From NCBI GenBank assembly GCA_015055945.1, contig SVHH01000002.1:62001-126000 (forward strand): DNA of 64,000 bases. The letters run 5' to 3'. Below are positions 24,583-33,776 of this stretch, piece after piece (position 1 is the stretch's first letter; each line of letters begins with the position of its first letter). Under the pieces are notes generated by a model that saw nothing but the letters and a program-made list of their open reading frames with translations, was not told where the DNA came from and made no database searches. Position numbers and translations under genes: made by a program. This stretch comes from Clostridiales bacterium (lineage in GTDB: Bacteria > Bacillota > Clostridia > Christensenellales > Borkfalkiaceae).

Positions 24583-25473
24583 TTAATCCAAAATTTTTTT
24601 CATATCTTCGGAAACCTTTTCATCAGCATCGTCATCGTCGGGTTTTCCGCCTTTGTTTCTCTTGAATTCAAGTCTATCAACGGGGAAATCCTTATAAACT
24701 TCGCTGCCGTCTTCTTTAGATATTTTAACTTTGGAAATAAGTTTTAACATATCGTTGGAAACTACAACACCCGCGCCTTCAGGCGTTTCAACCGTTCCGC
24801 CTACTTTAGGCATTTTTTTGTAAACTTCCGCATAATAATCGTTTTCATATTCCAAACAGCACATAAGTCTGCCGCAAAGCCCGCTTATTTTGCTGGGGTT
24901 TAAGTGCAAGCCTTGATTTTTAGCCATTTTAATAGAAACTTTGCCAAATTCACTCATACAACTTGCACAGCAGCAAGTTCTTCCGCACGGAGCAATACCG
25001 CCTAAAATTTTGGTTTCATCACGAATACCAACTTGGCGGAGTTCAATTCTCAAATGGAATTTTGCAGCAAGAACTTTTACCAATTCTCTAAAGTCAACTC
25101 TGCCGTCAGAAGTGAAGTAAAACACTACCTTTTTGCCGTCGAACGCGTATTCACAGCCGATAAGTTTCATATCGAGCCCAAGTTCGGTAATTTTGCTCTG
25201 CGCAAATTCCATTGCTTCGGGGATTTTCTTTTCGTTATCCTTAACGGTTTTTTCATCCTTTTCAGTAGCCTTTCTAATAATGGGCTTTAAGGGATGAACT
25301 ATTTCACTCTCGTCAACTTCTTTAGCGCCGAAAACGACCGTGCCGTATTCTAAGCCCTTTGCCGTTTCAACAACAACGCCCGTTTTTTCTTCATAAACTT
25401 CCGTATCGTTTGCAGGTGAAAAATAATATACTTTGGCGGTGTTTTTAAATTTTACGCCTATAATTTTTGCCAT
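24583..25473 (-). CDS. ricT: PSP1-domain regulator of sporulation/RNA processing (RicT/YaaT)
   Basis: The 296-residue protein has the PSP1 domain (about 60-150) followed by the Cys-rich region GRTCCCASCM and GLCGRLMCCLEYE. In Bacillus the RicT-RicA-RicF complex uses such Cys residues to bind [4Fe-4S] clusters and promotes RNase Y-dependent maturation and sporulation entry. The C-terminal tail (about 265-296) is acidic and low complexity. The gene overlaps the end of holB by 16 bases. Confidence 0.92.
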   Translation of the reverse strand: MAKIIGVKFKNTAKVYYFSPANDTEVYEEKTGVVVETAKGLEYGTVVFGAKEVDESEIVHPLKPIIRKATEKDEKTVKDNEKKIPEAMEFAQSKITELGLDMKLIGCEYAFDGKKVVFYFTSDGRVDFRELVKVLAAKFHLRIELRQVGIRDETKILGGIAPCGRTCCCASCMSEFGKVSIKMAKNQGLHLNPSKISGLCGRLMCCLEYENDYYAEVYKKMPKVGGTVETPEGAGVVVSNDMLKLISKVKISKEDGSEVYKDFPVDRLEFKRNKGGKPDDDDADEKVSEDMKKILD

Positions 25474-26435
25474 TTATATTTTCCCTCCAATATCTGAAAC
25501 AACAACCACTCTATAAGCATAGTGGGGTTTGCGTTAAATTTCTTTCTTTTTTGCGCTTCTTGTATACTTTCAAGCGCGTGTATAATAGAGCCTTCTAAAA
25601 ATCCCTTGGCATCTTTTATCAAAGCGTAATCGTTAGGGTTTGAAAGCAAGTCTAAACCACTTTTTGCCACCAACATTTCTCTAAATAAAAGTTCCAAAAC
25701 GGATAAAAATTCGTCCACTTCACACTTTGACGCCGCAACTGCCGCCGAATATTTAAGCACGTCTTTACTAGACTGCATATCTGTAATAACTTTTGTGCAA
25801 AGCGCGGTAATATCTTTTAATCTTTCGTCCGCGTAAAGTGCGGTAACGCTACCAACAGTTCCATCACTGCAAGCAATCGCCGTTTTTAAGCGTTCGCTAT
25901 CGGGATAGTCTTTTATTAGCACATTAAATAATTTTTCTTTAGAAAAGGACGGAATTTCTAACTTTTTTACCCTTGATTTAATGGTTGAAAGAAGCGGAAA
26001 TTCACTGGTTGCGCCCATCAAAATATGTACGTTTTGGGGCGGTTCTTCTAAGGTTTTTAGCAGTTTATTTTGCGCCTGCGCGTTCATATCTTGCGCATCG
26101 CAAAGCACGAATATCTTTTTATCGAGTTCAATGGGTTTTAAGTAACTCTCTTCAATAAGCGCGTTTACTTCTTCACTGTTAATGCTGTCCCCTTGCGGAT
26201 AGAAAATAACGTCCGCGTGCGCGCCGTCTTTTATAAGATTGCATGCGCGGCAATTTCCACACGGCTCAACGCTTTCACAAGCGATGAGTGATGCAAAAAT
26301 TTTAAGATATTCTTTTAAGTTTATCTTATCAGCGGTTAAAATTAGGTAAGCGTGTGATAATCTTCCGCTTGCCTTTTCCCCTTTAACCGTAAGGTATGCG
26401 CTCGTGTCTTTAACGAGCGAATAAAGGTCGGTCAT
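25458..26435 (-). CDS. holB: DNA polymerase III subunit delta'
   Basis: The 325-residue clamp-loader protein has the zinc module with CESVEPCGNCRACNLI near residue 50, LCDAQDMNAQAQNKLLKTLE, EEPPQNVHILMGAT and a sensor region LLSTIKSRVKKLEIP. No functional Walker A is seen at the N-terminus, which is usual for delta'. It starts 4 bases inside the tmk end (ATGA-type overlap), so translation is coupled. Confidence 0.93.
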   Translation of the reverse strand: MTDLYSLVKDTSAYLTVKGEKASGRLSHAYLILTADKINLKEYLKIFASLIACESVEPCGNCRACNLIKDGAHADVIFYPQGDSINSEEVNALIEESYLKPIELDKKIFVLCDAQDMNAQAQNKLLKTLEEPPQNVHILMGATSEFPLLSTIKSRVKKLEIPSFSKEKLFNVLIKDYPDSERLKTAIACSDGTVGSVTALYADERLKDITALCTKVITDMQSSKDVLKYSAAVAASKCEVDEFLSVLELLFREMLVAKSGLDLLSNPNDYALIKDAKGFLEGSIIHALESIQEAQKRKKFNANPTMLIEWLLFQILEGKYKWQKL

Positions 26436-27055
26436 AAAACACCTTTTTCTTTTAACGCGTTAATGATTTTTGCGTGCGTTTCTTCCTTTTCACCACTAGC
26501 ATCAATAACAATATAGCGTGAAGGATATTTTTTTGCAAGGTCAAGATAACCTGCATAAACTTTTTTATGGAAGTCCATACCAGAAAGTTCCACTCTATCC
26601 CCTTTATCCACGCCGCCTTTTCTCTTAAACGCATCTTCGGGCGGAAGATTTAAGAATAAAGTATAATCGGGCATAAAATTTTTGATAGCGTAATCGTTAA
26701 TTTTTTCAACGAACTCTACGCCAAGCCCCCTTGCATAACCTTGGTAAGCAAGCGATGAGTCTACGTATCTATCACAGAGAACTAGTTCACCCGCATCAAG
26801 TTTGGGTTTAACCACTTCCTTTAACAGTTGCACGCGCGCCGCAGCGTATAAAAGTGCTTCGCACTCATCGGTCATAGACACGTTTTTGCCGTCTAAAATA
26901 ACGTTTCTTATCTGTTCGGAAACGGGCGTACCACCAGGTTCTCTCGTTAAGTAATACTTGATATTATGTTTTTGTAAATATTCTTCTAAGAGTTTGATTT
27001 GGCGAGATTTGCCAACGCCTTCACACCCTTCAAAAGTAATAAAAGTGCCTTTCAT
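26432..27055 (-). CDS. tmk: Thymidylate kinase
   Basis: The 207-residue kinase phosphorylates dTMP to dTDP. The P-loop FEGCEGVGKSRQIKLL, the DR(Y/H) motif LCDRYVDSSLAYQGYARGLG and TREPGGTPVSEQIR are visible. It heads the tmk-holB-ricT-ferredoxin block, 15 bases after the upstream membrane protein. Confidence 0.96.
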   Translation of the reverse strand: MKGTFITFEGCEGVGKSRQIKLLEEYLQKHNIKYYLTREPGGTPVSEQIRNVILDGKNVSMTDECEALLYAAARVQLLKEVVKPKLDAGELVLCDRYVDSSLAYQGYARGLGVEFVEKINDYAIKNFMPDYTLFLNLPPEDAFKRKGGVDKGDRVELSGMDFHKKVYAGYLDLAKKYPSRYIVIDASGEKEETHAKIINALKEKGVL

Positions 27056-27070
27056 TTTTTACCTTAAAGT

Positions 27071-28087
27071 TTAATCTAAAATCGTACTGCAAGATCTAAC
27101 TATTGCATTGATGAACGGAATAGTTTCATATTGCAAATGCGGTTGTTCGGCTTTGAAATCAAATACGGTTATGCAAATATCCTTTGCATCGTATTCACCG
27201 TAATACATAAAATATTTTGAAGGATTTACCTTTTTAGAATTTTCGTCTTGATATTTTGATAGCGCGTCAACTTTAAGCGCATAAGTCGCATTAACTCTAC
27301 CCGCGTCAATTTCTTTTTGTTGTTCTTTTTTCCAATAATCTAAACTTATATCCCCAGGATAGATTAAACTTTGGTCATACTTAGTATAGGTTAAGAACAA
27401 GTCGGGGTCAGTTTCTTTAAATGCTAAAAGTTTAGCAAAATCAATTACTTCTTTATAAAGTCTAGTAACCCTTTCTTTTTCCAAGAACACGCCTTCAGCC
27501 TTTTGACTTTCCGTGCGGAAACGGTTGTCCTTTGCCATGCGCTCACGGAACACCTTTGAAATTTTTTCAATATCAAGATAATCTTCATTAAATGCACTAA
27601 ACGCGTTTTCCGCAGTCAAACCGTCTTTCAAAAAGTTGACCAACAAATAGTTTTGCGCATCTTTGAGCAAATCTTCATAGCAGTAAGCGTAATAGTTATC
27701 GATAACAAACTTTGCTCTTACGAACGGACCTTTTTCATATTCGGCAGAAACGTTTGCTCTACAGTCGGTAATCAAAATATCACCTTCTTGCACGGTAAGG
27801 CGCGTAGGCAAGGCGTTAAAATCAGTAGACAACTGTTCGGAATTAAACATCAAAACGTCATAACTCAAAGCGTCTTCATCTTCAATAAGCGCGTTGAGTT
27901 GAGTACTGTTTCCGTAAACCGAAGTATCGAAATAATATTTGAATTTTTGACCTACCGTGGGCTTAACCGCCGTTACGGTATATACCATTTCCCACAAAAG
28001 AACGGCAACCACGCAAACGATGATAAGTTTAATCCACTCATAAGACAAAAAGTCTGATAGTCTTTTTTTGGTAATTTTATTATCCAT
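27071..28087 (-). CDS. Single-pass membrane protein of unknown function (338 aa)
   Basis: One membrane segment lies at about residues 18-38 (WIKLIIVCVVAVLLWEMVY), followed by a roughly 300-residue soluble domain without Cys motifs or signature residues. The topology (basic KITKKRLSDF before the helix) suggests an extracytoplasmic domain. I do not recognise the family. It is 15 bases upstream of tmk, so it is likely cotranscribed with the replication genes, although a functional link is not shown. Confidence 0.7.
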   Translation of the reverse strand: MDNKITKKRLSDFLSYEWIKLIIVCVVAVLLWEMVYTVTAVKPTVGQKFKYYFDTSVYGNSTQLNALIEDEDALSYDVLMFNSEQLSTDFNALPTRLTVQEGDILITDCRANVSAEYEKGPFVRAKFVIDNYYAYCYEDLLKDAQNYLLVNFLKDGLTAENAFSAFNEDYLDIEKISKVFRERMAKDNRFRTESQKAEGVFLEKERVTRLYKEVIDFAKLLAFKETDPDLFLTYTKYDQSLIYPGDISLDYWKKEQQKEIDAGRVNATYALKVDALSKYQDENSKKVNPSKYFMYYGEYDAKDICITVFDFKAEQPHLQYETIPFINAIVRSCSTILD

Positions 28088-28189
28088 TTTATTCCTTGAA
28101 CTAATCGTTTAAGTTTTTCTCCACACGATAATTTTCATTATCAAAAAACTTTTTGCTGTAAGTTTAATATTAAAGGTTTTTGAAAAAAC

Positions 28190-29692
28190 CTATTTCTTAA
28201 TAGGTTTCATTGTGGGGAATAAGATTACGTCCCTAATAGACGCACTGTCGGTAAGGAGCATTACTAATCGATCAACACCAAACCCTAAGCCGCCTGTGGG
28301 GGGTAAACCGTATTCGAGTGCAGTAACGAAATCTTCGTCCACTTTTGCGTCGTTGCCACCACGCGCGCGCTTTGCTTCAACTTGCTTAACAAATCTTTCT
28401 TTTTGGTCAATCGGGTCGTTAAGTTCGCTGAACGCGTTACCCATTTCTCTAGCGTAAATGAAATACTCAAATCTTTCAGTAAACGCAGGATTTGAAGGTT
28501 TACGCTTTGCAAGGGGTGAATTTTCAACGGGATAATCGTAGATAATGGTCGGTTGAACGAGATTTTCTTCAACGAACGCATCAAAGAACGCAATAAGAAC
28601 GTGGCCTTTGGTCGCTTCATCGCCTTCTTCAACTACAACGCCCTTTTCTTTAGCAACTGCTCTTGCTTGTTCATCGGTCGCCCATTCGTTGTAATCAACG
28701 CCAGCGTACTTTTTAACCGCTTCAACCATGGTAAGTCTTTCCCACTTCTTACCCATATCAATATCTACGCCTTGATAAGTAATTTTATCAGTGCCGCAAA
28801 CTTGAACGGTAATGGTGCGGTACATATCTTCGATTAAATCCATCATATCGAAGTAGTCGCTGTATGCTTGATACATTTCAACCGTGGTAAATTCGGGGTT
28901 GTGTGATCTATCCATACCTTCGTTACGGAAAATTCTACCGACTTCGTAAACTTTATCAAAACCACCAACGATAAGGCGTTTTAAGTAAAGTTCAGTTTCT
29001 ATACGAAGATACATATCGATATCGAGCGCGTTGTGATGCGTCTTGAACGGTCTTGCAGCCGCGCCAATTTCTAAGGGTTGCAACACAGGGGTGTCAACTT
29101 CTAAATAGCCAACGCCGTCGAGATAACTTCTAATTGCAGACAAAATCTTAGAACGCATAACGAAAGTCTTTTTAACTTCGGGGTTAGCGATAAGATCAAT
29201 TTCTCTTTGACGGTATCTAGTATCTTCGTCCTTTAAGCCGTGATACTTTTCAGGCAACGGCAATAACGATTTTGAAAGAAGTTCGATTGCTCTTGCGTGG
29301 ATAGAAACTTCACCGGTACGAGTGGTGAAAACTTCGCCTTGAATACCAACGATATCGCCGATATCATAATCTTTAAACGCAAGGTAATCATCGCCCAAGT
29401 CGTTGATAGAAAGGTAAGATTGAATAGTGCCCTTGCCGTCCAAAATAACAGCGAAAGACGCTTTACCCATAATACGCTTAGAGATAAGTCTGCCAGCAAT
29501 ACCAACTGACTTACCTTCGTAATCAGCGTAGTTATCCTTAATATCTTGGCTGTAAGCAGTTCTATCGTATTTAACCTTTTCAAACGGATTTTTACCAGCC
29601 GCAATCAAAGCGTCAAGTTTTTCGCGACGGATTCTTAAAATTTCACTTAAATCCTGTTCTTCTGTAACTGTCGTAGTCTTTATTTCTTCCAT
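28190..29692 (-). CDS. lysS: Lysyl-tRNA synthetase, class II
   Basis: The 500-residue enzyme has an N-terminal OB anticodon-binding domain (about 60-150, with GKSVGIAGRLISKRIMGKAS) and the class II core with FRNEGMDRSHNPEFTTVEMY (motif 2) and GLPPTGGLGFGVDRLVMLLT (motif 3). It lies 15 bases downstream of greA, the usual greA-lysS pairing of Firmicutes. Confidence 0.97.
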   Translation of the reverse strand: MEEIKTTTVTEEQDLSEILRIRREKLDALIAAGKNPFEKVKYDRTAYSQDIKDNYADYEGKSVGIAGRLISKRIMGKASFAVILDGKGTIQSYLSINDLGDDYLAFKDYDIGDIVGIQGEVFTTRTGEVSIHARAIELLSKSLLPLPEKYHGLKDEDTRYRQREIDLIANPEVKKTFVMRSKILSAIRSYLDGVGYLEVDTPVLQPLEIGAAARPFKTHHNALDIDMYLRIETELYLKRLIVGGFDKVYEVGRIFRNEGMDRSHNPEFTTVEMYQAYSDYFDMMDLIEDMYRTITVQVCGTDKITYQGVDIDMGKKWERLTMVEAVKKYAGVDYNEWATDEQARAVAKEKGVVVEEGDEATKGHVLIAFFDAFVEENLVQPTIIYDYPVENSPLAKRKPSNPAFTERFEYFIYAREMGNAFSELNDPIDQKERFVKQVEAKRARGGNDAKVDEDFVTALEYGLPPTGGLGFGVDRLVMLLTDSASIRDVILFPTMKPIKK

Positions 29693-29707
29693 GATGTAGT
29701 CCTTAAA

Positions 29708-30178
29708 TTAATATACTTTTTTAATGGTAAGGCTAGTAACACCTACGGGGACGGTTACGCTAATAACATCGCCCGCTTTTCTACCCAAAAGTGCGTTACC
29801 GATAGGCGATTCGTTAGAAATTCTGCCAAGTTCAACGTCCGCTTCGGTAGTACCTACGATTTCGTAAGTAAAACTTTCGTTAGTGTCGTTATCAACAAAG
29901 TCAACTTTGCTGCCGAGAGAAACAGTGCCTTTTTTAATATCTGAATCTTTAATAATAACAGCGTATTTGAGTTTGTGTTCAATTTCAAGAATTTCACCCT
30001 CAATCATCGCTTGTTCGTTTTTTGCTGCATCGTATTCAGCATTTTCTGAAAGGTCGCCGAATTCTCTTGCGGTTTTAATTCTTTCGGTAATTTCCGCACG
30101 TTTAACAACTTTTAAGTATTCTAAACGTTTTTCAAGTTCTTCTTTACCTTCTTTTGTAAGCATTACTTCTTCTGCCAT
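29708..30178 (-). CDS. greA: Transcription elongation factor GreA
   Basis: The 156-residue protein has the N-terminal coiled coil (about 1-75, containing TAREFGDLSENAEYDAAKNE with the acidic tip residues) and the C-terminal FKBP-like domain ending NALLGRKAGDVISVTVPVGV. It rescues backtracked RNA polymerase by stimulating transcript cleavage. CGGAGG lies before the ATG. It is the first gene of greA-lysS. Confidence 0.97.
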   Translation of the reverse strand: MAEEVMLTKEGKEELEKRLEYLKVVKRAEITERIKTAREFGDLSENAEYDAAKNEQAMIEGEILEIEHKLKYAVIIKDSDIKKGTVSLGSKVDFVDNDTNESFTYEIVGTTEADVELGRISNESPIGNALLGRKAGDVISVTVPVGVTSLTIKKVY

Positions 30179-30257
30179 AAAAATGACCTCCGTATTTTAT
30201 TATCAAATTAAAATTTCGTTAAGTGGGCACACTCCCACTATTATATTAACTTTTAGT

Positions 30258-30286
30258 ATTATATACTATAATATAATATTTGTCAA
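30258..30286 (-). promoter_or_regulatory. greA-lysS promoter
   Basis: TTGACA (30286-30281), 17 bases, TATAAT (30263-30258) on the minus strand. Confidence 0.85.
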
Positions 30287-30378
30287 CTTTTCTTTAGCGT
30301 TGCCGCTCTGTTTAGCGCATTTTAAAGGCAATGTTTTGAAAAAAAATAAAATTTTATGAAAAATTTTTTCAAAACCCC

Positions 30379-30406
30379 TTGACAAACGATTTTTTTGTGG
30401 TATAAT
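30379..30406 (+). promoter_or_regulatory. Promoter of a candidate small RNA
   Basis: TTGACA (30379-30384), 16 bases, TATAAT (30401-30406). It points into a non-coding stretch that ends in an intrinsic terminator. Confidence 0.8.
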
Positions 30407-30412
30407 CACAAT

Positions 30413-30527
30413 TGTAATTGAACTTTGAATACAGTTTTGCCGGCGTAATAGCCGAGGCATTTTATGGTTTTTTCCGAATAATATATGAAGAAGAAGGTTG
30501 CATTTTATGCAACCTTCTTTGTTTTAA
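30413..30527 (+). ncRNA. Candidate small RNA of about 115 nt
   Basis: A consensus promoter upstream and a strong terminator (AGAAGGTTGCA / TGCAACCTTCT, 30491-30517, then a T-rich run) define a short transcript. Near its start is a hairpin TGCCGGC-GTAATA-GCCGAGGCA (30438-30459). Only a 5-codon frame starting at 30464 lies inside. It does not match a small RNA family I know. It lies between greA (divergent) and DUF1540 (convergent). Confidence 0.5.
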
Positions 30528-30563
30528 AATCTTTAGTTTTTCTTTTTTTGGTAAGTTTTTTAC

Positions 30564-30710
30564 TTACTTTTCTTCATAACTTGCGCAGCAAGTGCATTGT
30601 TCTCCACACTCGCAACAAGCAACTTTAATACTTTCTAATTGACAGTTGCTTCCGCTATAATTGTGTTTACACTTTTGTACGTCGCATTTGATTGAATAAT
30701 TTTTGTTCAT
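30564..30710 (-). CDS. Small Cys-rich DUF1540 protein (48 aa)
   Basis: The minus strand encodes MNKNYSIKCDVQKCKHN... with nine Cys in 48 residues, spaced CDVQKC, then CCECGEQCTCC near the end. This fits DUF1540, a small zinc- or metal-binding family common in spore formers, some of which are found in spores. AAGGAG lies 6-11 bases before the ATG. It is convergent with the candidate small RNA. Confidence 0.85.
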   Translation of the reverse strand: MNKNYSIKCDVQKCKHNYSGSNCQLESIKVACCECGEQCTCCASYEEK

Positions 30711-30765
30711 AACACACTCCTTAACCCTATTATGCGCATCTAGGTTAAAAGTATACTTATTATTG

Positions 30766-30794
30766 TTGACTTTTTGTGGGTAAAGGGTTAAAAT
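30766..30794 (+). promoter_or_regulatory. rplI promoter
   Basis: TTGACT (30766-30771), 17 bases, TAAAAT (30789-30794). Confidence 0.8.
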
Positions 30795-30824
30795 ATTACC
30801 AAAAGAAGTATTTAGGAGTTGAAT

Positions 30825-31265
30825 ATGAAAGTAGTATTGTTAAAAGACGTAAAAGGCTCTGGCAAAGCGGGCGATATTATAGATGCAAAGGACGGATTTG
30901 CGCAAAACTTTCTTATAAAAAAGGGGCTTGCAAAACCTGCAGACGCTCAGGCACTTAACGAAAATAAATCACAAAAAGCCGCACAAGAATTTCATAGAAA
31001 AGAAACTTTGAAAGCAAACAAGGAACTCCGTGAAAAGTTAGACGGCGCGGTCGTTACCATCCAAGTTAAACTCGGCGCAAACGGCAAGTTCTTTGGCAGC
31101 GTTACCAATAAGGAAATAGCGGATAAACTAATTGATCTCGGTTTTGATATCGACAAGAAGAAAATCACTTTAAAATCTGCAATTAAAGCAGTTGGAACTT
31201 TCCCCGCAACAGTTAGGATTTCCGCAGAAGAAACTGCAAAAATCTCAGTAAATGTTACAGAATAA
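30825..31265 (+). CDS. rplI: 50S ribosomal protein L9
   Basis: The 146-residue protein starts [20 protein letters not shown], the L9 N-terminal RNA-binding domain, followed by the long linking helix (about 40-75) and the C-terminal domain containing [17 protein letters not shown] use ATG 30825, with AGGAG 7 bases upstream. L9 usually sits near rpsF/dnaB; here it is alone, with its own promoter. Confidence 0.96.
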   Translation: MKVVLLKDVKGSGKAGDIIDAKDGFAQNFLIKKGLAKPADAQALNENKSQKAAQEFHRKETLKANKELREKLDGAVVTIQVKLGANGKFFGSVTNKEIADKLIDLGFDIDKKKITLKSAIKAVGTFPATVRISAEETAKISVNVTE

Positions 31266-31393
31266 TTTAAAACCACTTTAAAAAAGTGTGCACGTAATAA
31301 GCATATTAAAGAAAAAAATAGATATAATTTTGAAAAAAAGGAACAAAAAAACGACACCGTATTCGTTTTTTTGCGGCAAAATTATTTAAAAGT

Positions 31394-31428
31394 TAAGAGC
31401 GTTGATTTTATATCAACGCTCTTTTTTT
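31394..31428. terminator. Bidirectional terminator between rplI and the aminotransferase
   Basis: Stem AGAGCGTTGA / TCAACGCTCT followed by T7. A second weaker hairpin (AAAAAACGA / TCGTTTTTT, near 31347-31373) lies closer to rplI. Confidence 0.85.
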
Positions 31429-31434
31429 GCTTTA

Positions 31435-32604
31435 TTATTGTTTTAATTCTTTAACGAAACTAGCAATTCGTTCGCTGGCTTCCATTAAATTCTTCATAGA
31501 GTACGCATACGAACATCTTATGTAATACTTACCGAATTCACCAAAAGCGTCCCCTGGGACTACTGCAACCTTTTTACTTCTTAAAAGTTTAGTTGCAAAT
31601 TCTTCGCCAGTCAGTCCTAATTTTTCCACTGACGGAAAGATATAGAACGCGCCCTTGGGCTCAAAACACTCTAAACCCATATCGTTAAACGCCTTTACCA
31701 TAAAACGCCTACGCTTATCGTACTCGGTGCGCATTTCGTTAACTACGGCGTAATTATCTTCTTTGCCGCGCACTAAACCTTCTAATGCAGCGTACTGTGA
31801 AAATATAGGCGCACAAATGGTCGTGTACTGGTGAATTTTAAGCATAGCACCTAAAATTTCTTTAGGCGCACACACAAACCCTACACGCCAACCAGTCATT
31901 GCAAAGGCTTTAGAAAAGCCGTTTATAAGTACAACTCTGTCTTTTAGTTCATCAAAACTTGCGATAGAACAGTGCTCACCGCCGTAAGTTAATTCCGCGT
32001 AAATCTCGTCGGATATAACTAAAAGGTCGTGTTCTAATATTACTGGAATAATTTCTTCAATAAATTCTTTTTCCATAATTCCACCCGTAGGGTTGTTGGG
32101 GTACGGGAAAATAAGCACCTTAGTTTTGTCGGTAATAACGCTCTTTAGCGCTTTTGCGGTGAGTTTAAAGCCGTTTTTGCCGCTGCACGGTATAGAAACG
32201 GGCACGCCGCCCGCGAGTTCTACGCACGGTTTATAAGAAACGTAACTAGGGTCGGGGATTAAAACTTCATCCCCTTCGTCAACGACCGCACGAAGCGACA
32301 AGTCAATTGCTTCGCTTGCGCCAACGGTTATAATAATATCGTCAGCGGAAAAATTTACTGAAAACTTCTTTAAGTACTGTGAAATTTCTTCCCTTAAGGG
32401 TATCATTCCCTTGTTAGAAGTGTATTGAGTGTATCCTTTTTTAATTGAGTTTACGCCAGCATCGCGAATTTCCCACGGCGTGATAAAATCAGGCTCACCA
32501 ACACCCAAAGAAATAACGTCTTTGCTTTCTGCAGCGATATCAAAAAATTTTCTTATGCCCGAAGGCTTAATTTGTTTTGCTTTTTTACTTATAAAATCTC
32601 TCAT
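31435..32604 (-). CDS. Class I aminotransferase (aspartate/aromatic type)
   Basis: The 389-residue PLP enzyme of fold type I has ISLGVGEPDFITPWEIR at the start, FPYPNNPTGGIM, ISDEIYAELTY, the PLP lysine in NGFSKAFAMTGWRVG and the C-terminal arginine in YYIRCSYA. The subgroup resembles PatA/AspC-like enzymes. It overlaps by 4 bases the Lrp-type regulator upstream, a pairing common for amino acid aminotransferases. The exact substrate is not certain. Confidence 0.9.
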   Translation of the reverse strand: MRDFISKKAKQIKPSGIRKFFDIAAESKDVISLGVGEPDFITPWEIRDAGVNSIKKGYTQYTSNKGMIPLREEISQYLKKFSVNFSADDIIITVGASEAIDLSLRAVVDEGDEVLIPDPSYVSYKPCVELAGGVPVSIPCSGKNGFKLTAKALKSVITDKTKVLIFPYPNNPTGGIMEKEFIEEIIPVILEHDLLVISDEIYAELTYGGEHCSIASFDELKDRVVLINGFSKAFAMTGWRVGFVCAPKEILGAMLKIHQYTTICAPIFSQYAALEGLVRGKEDNYAVVNEMRTEYDKRRRFMVKAFNDMGLECFEPKGAFYIFPSVEKLGLTGEEFATKLLRSKKVAVVPGDAFGEFGKYYIRCSYAYSMKNLMEASERIASFVKELKQ

Positions 32605-33092
32605 GCTTGGAATAATTGTCTTTCTCTCTTATCGGTAGGTTTAGCAACCTGACCTTCAATTTTATATTTTTTTAATATAAAATGCGTCTGCACGCTCACA
32701 ATGCCGTCAATAACGCTTAATCTTTCGGCAATGAATTTTGCTATATCGGTAATATCATTTCCTTCAACGAAAACGGCAAGGTCAAAACCACCGCTCATAA
32801 GGTAAAGGCTTTTAACTTCTTTAAAACTATAAATTTCTTCGGCGTAAGAATCGAAACCGTTGAGTTTTTGTGGCGCAACCTTAACTTCGATAAGCGCTTG
32901 CACCTTTCTATTATCTAACGCTTCAGTATTGATGATGGCGGCGTACTTAACGATAGCACCGCAATCTTCTAAATCTTTAATAGCCGCCAAAACTTCACTT
33001 TCCGTGGCGGCGGTCATCGCGGCGAGTTCCGCGTAAGTATATCTAGCGTTTTCACTGAGTAATTCAATCAACTTATTTTTCAATTCTTTCAT
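32601..33092 (-). CDS. Lrp/AsnC family transcription regulator
   Basis: The 163-residue protein has an N-terminal winged HTH (YTYAELAAMTAATESEVLAAI) and a C-terminal RAM/ACT-like ligand domain (about 70-150, with SLYLMSGGFDLAVFVEG). Such proteins sense amino acids. Translational overlap with the aminotransferase suggests it controls that gene in response to an amino acid. Confidence 0.88.
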   Translation of the reverse strand: MKELKNKLIELLSENARYTYAELAAMTAATESEVLAAIKDLEDCGAIVKYAAIINTEALDNRKVQALIEVKVAPQKLNGFDSYAEEIYSFKEVKSLYLMSGGFDLAVFVEGNDITDIAKFIAERLSVIDGIVSVQTHFILKKYKIEGQVAKPTDKRERQLFQA

Positions 33093-33153
33093 AATTAAGT
33101 TCCTATATAATTTTCTTTTTTATATTGTACATTTTAAAGACCAATTTGTCAAC

Positions 33154-33188
33154 GTAAAAGTTGATTTAATTTTATATATATGTTACAA
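33154..33188 (+). promoter_or_regulatory. Promoter of the 86-aa protein gene
   Basis: TTGATT, 17 bases, TACAAT on the plus strand (about 33162-33190), just before the ribosome site AAAGGAGA. Confidence 0.6.
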
Positions 33189-33209
33189 TTATTCGGCAAA
33201 GGAGAATTT

Positions 33210-33470
33210 ATGATAAAAATTTGGGCGAAAGTTATGAAGAAAGGAAAAATAATTAGGCAATACACTTTCGAGCGCGAAGGCACTATTGACTATTCTGAAT
33301 TCTTCGACTATTTAAGAGAAATTTGTGAAAATTTAGATATCCCAACCCCTGTGCTCATAAAACCGCACTTATTTAGTTATGCTAAGTATAACACGGTAAA
33401 GTTTACGGCGGATGATTTTATGGAAAGTATTTCTTTTGATAGGTTGGTTTTGGAAAACATATTTATCTAA
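33210..33470 (+). CDS. Conserved small protein of unknown function (86 aa)
   Basis: The soluble 86-residue protein starts MIKIWAKVMKKGKIIRQYTF and has FFDYLREICENLDIPTPVLI in the middle. It has no motif I can assign. AAAGGAGA lies before ATG 33210, which is preferred over the longer frame. From memory, similar proteins of this size and start occur across uncultured Clostridia. It is followed after 50 bases by a DUF378-like gene. Confidence 0.65.
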   Translation: MIKIWAKVMKKGKIIRQYTFEREGTIDYSEFFDYLREICENLDIPTPVLIKPHLFSYAKYNTVKFTADDFMESISFDRLVLENIFI

Positions 33471-33520
33471 CCCCGAATAATAAAAGTTTTTTTGCAAATA
33501 CTTATATCGGAGGATAAAAT

Positions 33521-33736
33521 ATGAAAATTACTACGATAATTGCTTTTACATTGGTAATAATCGGCTCAATCGTATGGTTACTCGTCGGGCTTTTCAACTT
33601 TAACCCCGTCGAACTCATCTTCGGTATGGGCAACATGGCAATCGTAAGCCGTATCATCTACTCCTTAGTAGGTATTTCATCACTTTGGCTTATTTTCTAT
33701 TGGGCGATGTATCACCCCTTTAGAGCGATTGACTAA
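33521..33736 (+). CDS. DUF378 family small membrane protein
   Basis: The 71-residue protein has two membrane helices (about 5-26 and 41-64), with the DUF378-type pattern LVIIGSIVWLLVGLFNFN and IIYSLVGISSLWLIF. The family (Bacillus YuzA-like) has no known function. A strong site GGAGG precedes the ATG. Confidence 0.85.
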   Translation: MKITTIIAFTLVIIGSIVWLLVGLFNFNPVELIFGMGNMAIVSRIIYSLVGISSLWLIFYWAMYHPFRAID

Positions 33737-33742
33737 AAAATA

Positions 33743-33772
33743 AAACTCTCTCCAGTTTGGAGAGAGTTTTTT
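33743..33772. terminator. Bidirectional terminator
   Basis: Stem AAACTCTCTCCA / TGGAGAGAGTTT with a T run, between the DUF378 gene and queT. Confidence 0.9.
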
Positions 33773-33776
33773 ACTT

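Noticed and set aside
30485..30628. Hydrophobic 47-codon frame starting ATGAAGAAGAAG, possible type I toxin
   Set aside because: It starts inside the terminator hairpin, has no ribosome site and is antisense to DUF1540; its hydrophobicity is explained by the T-rich strand.
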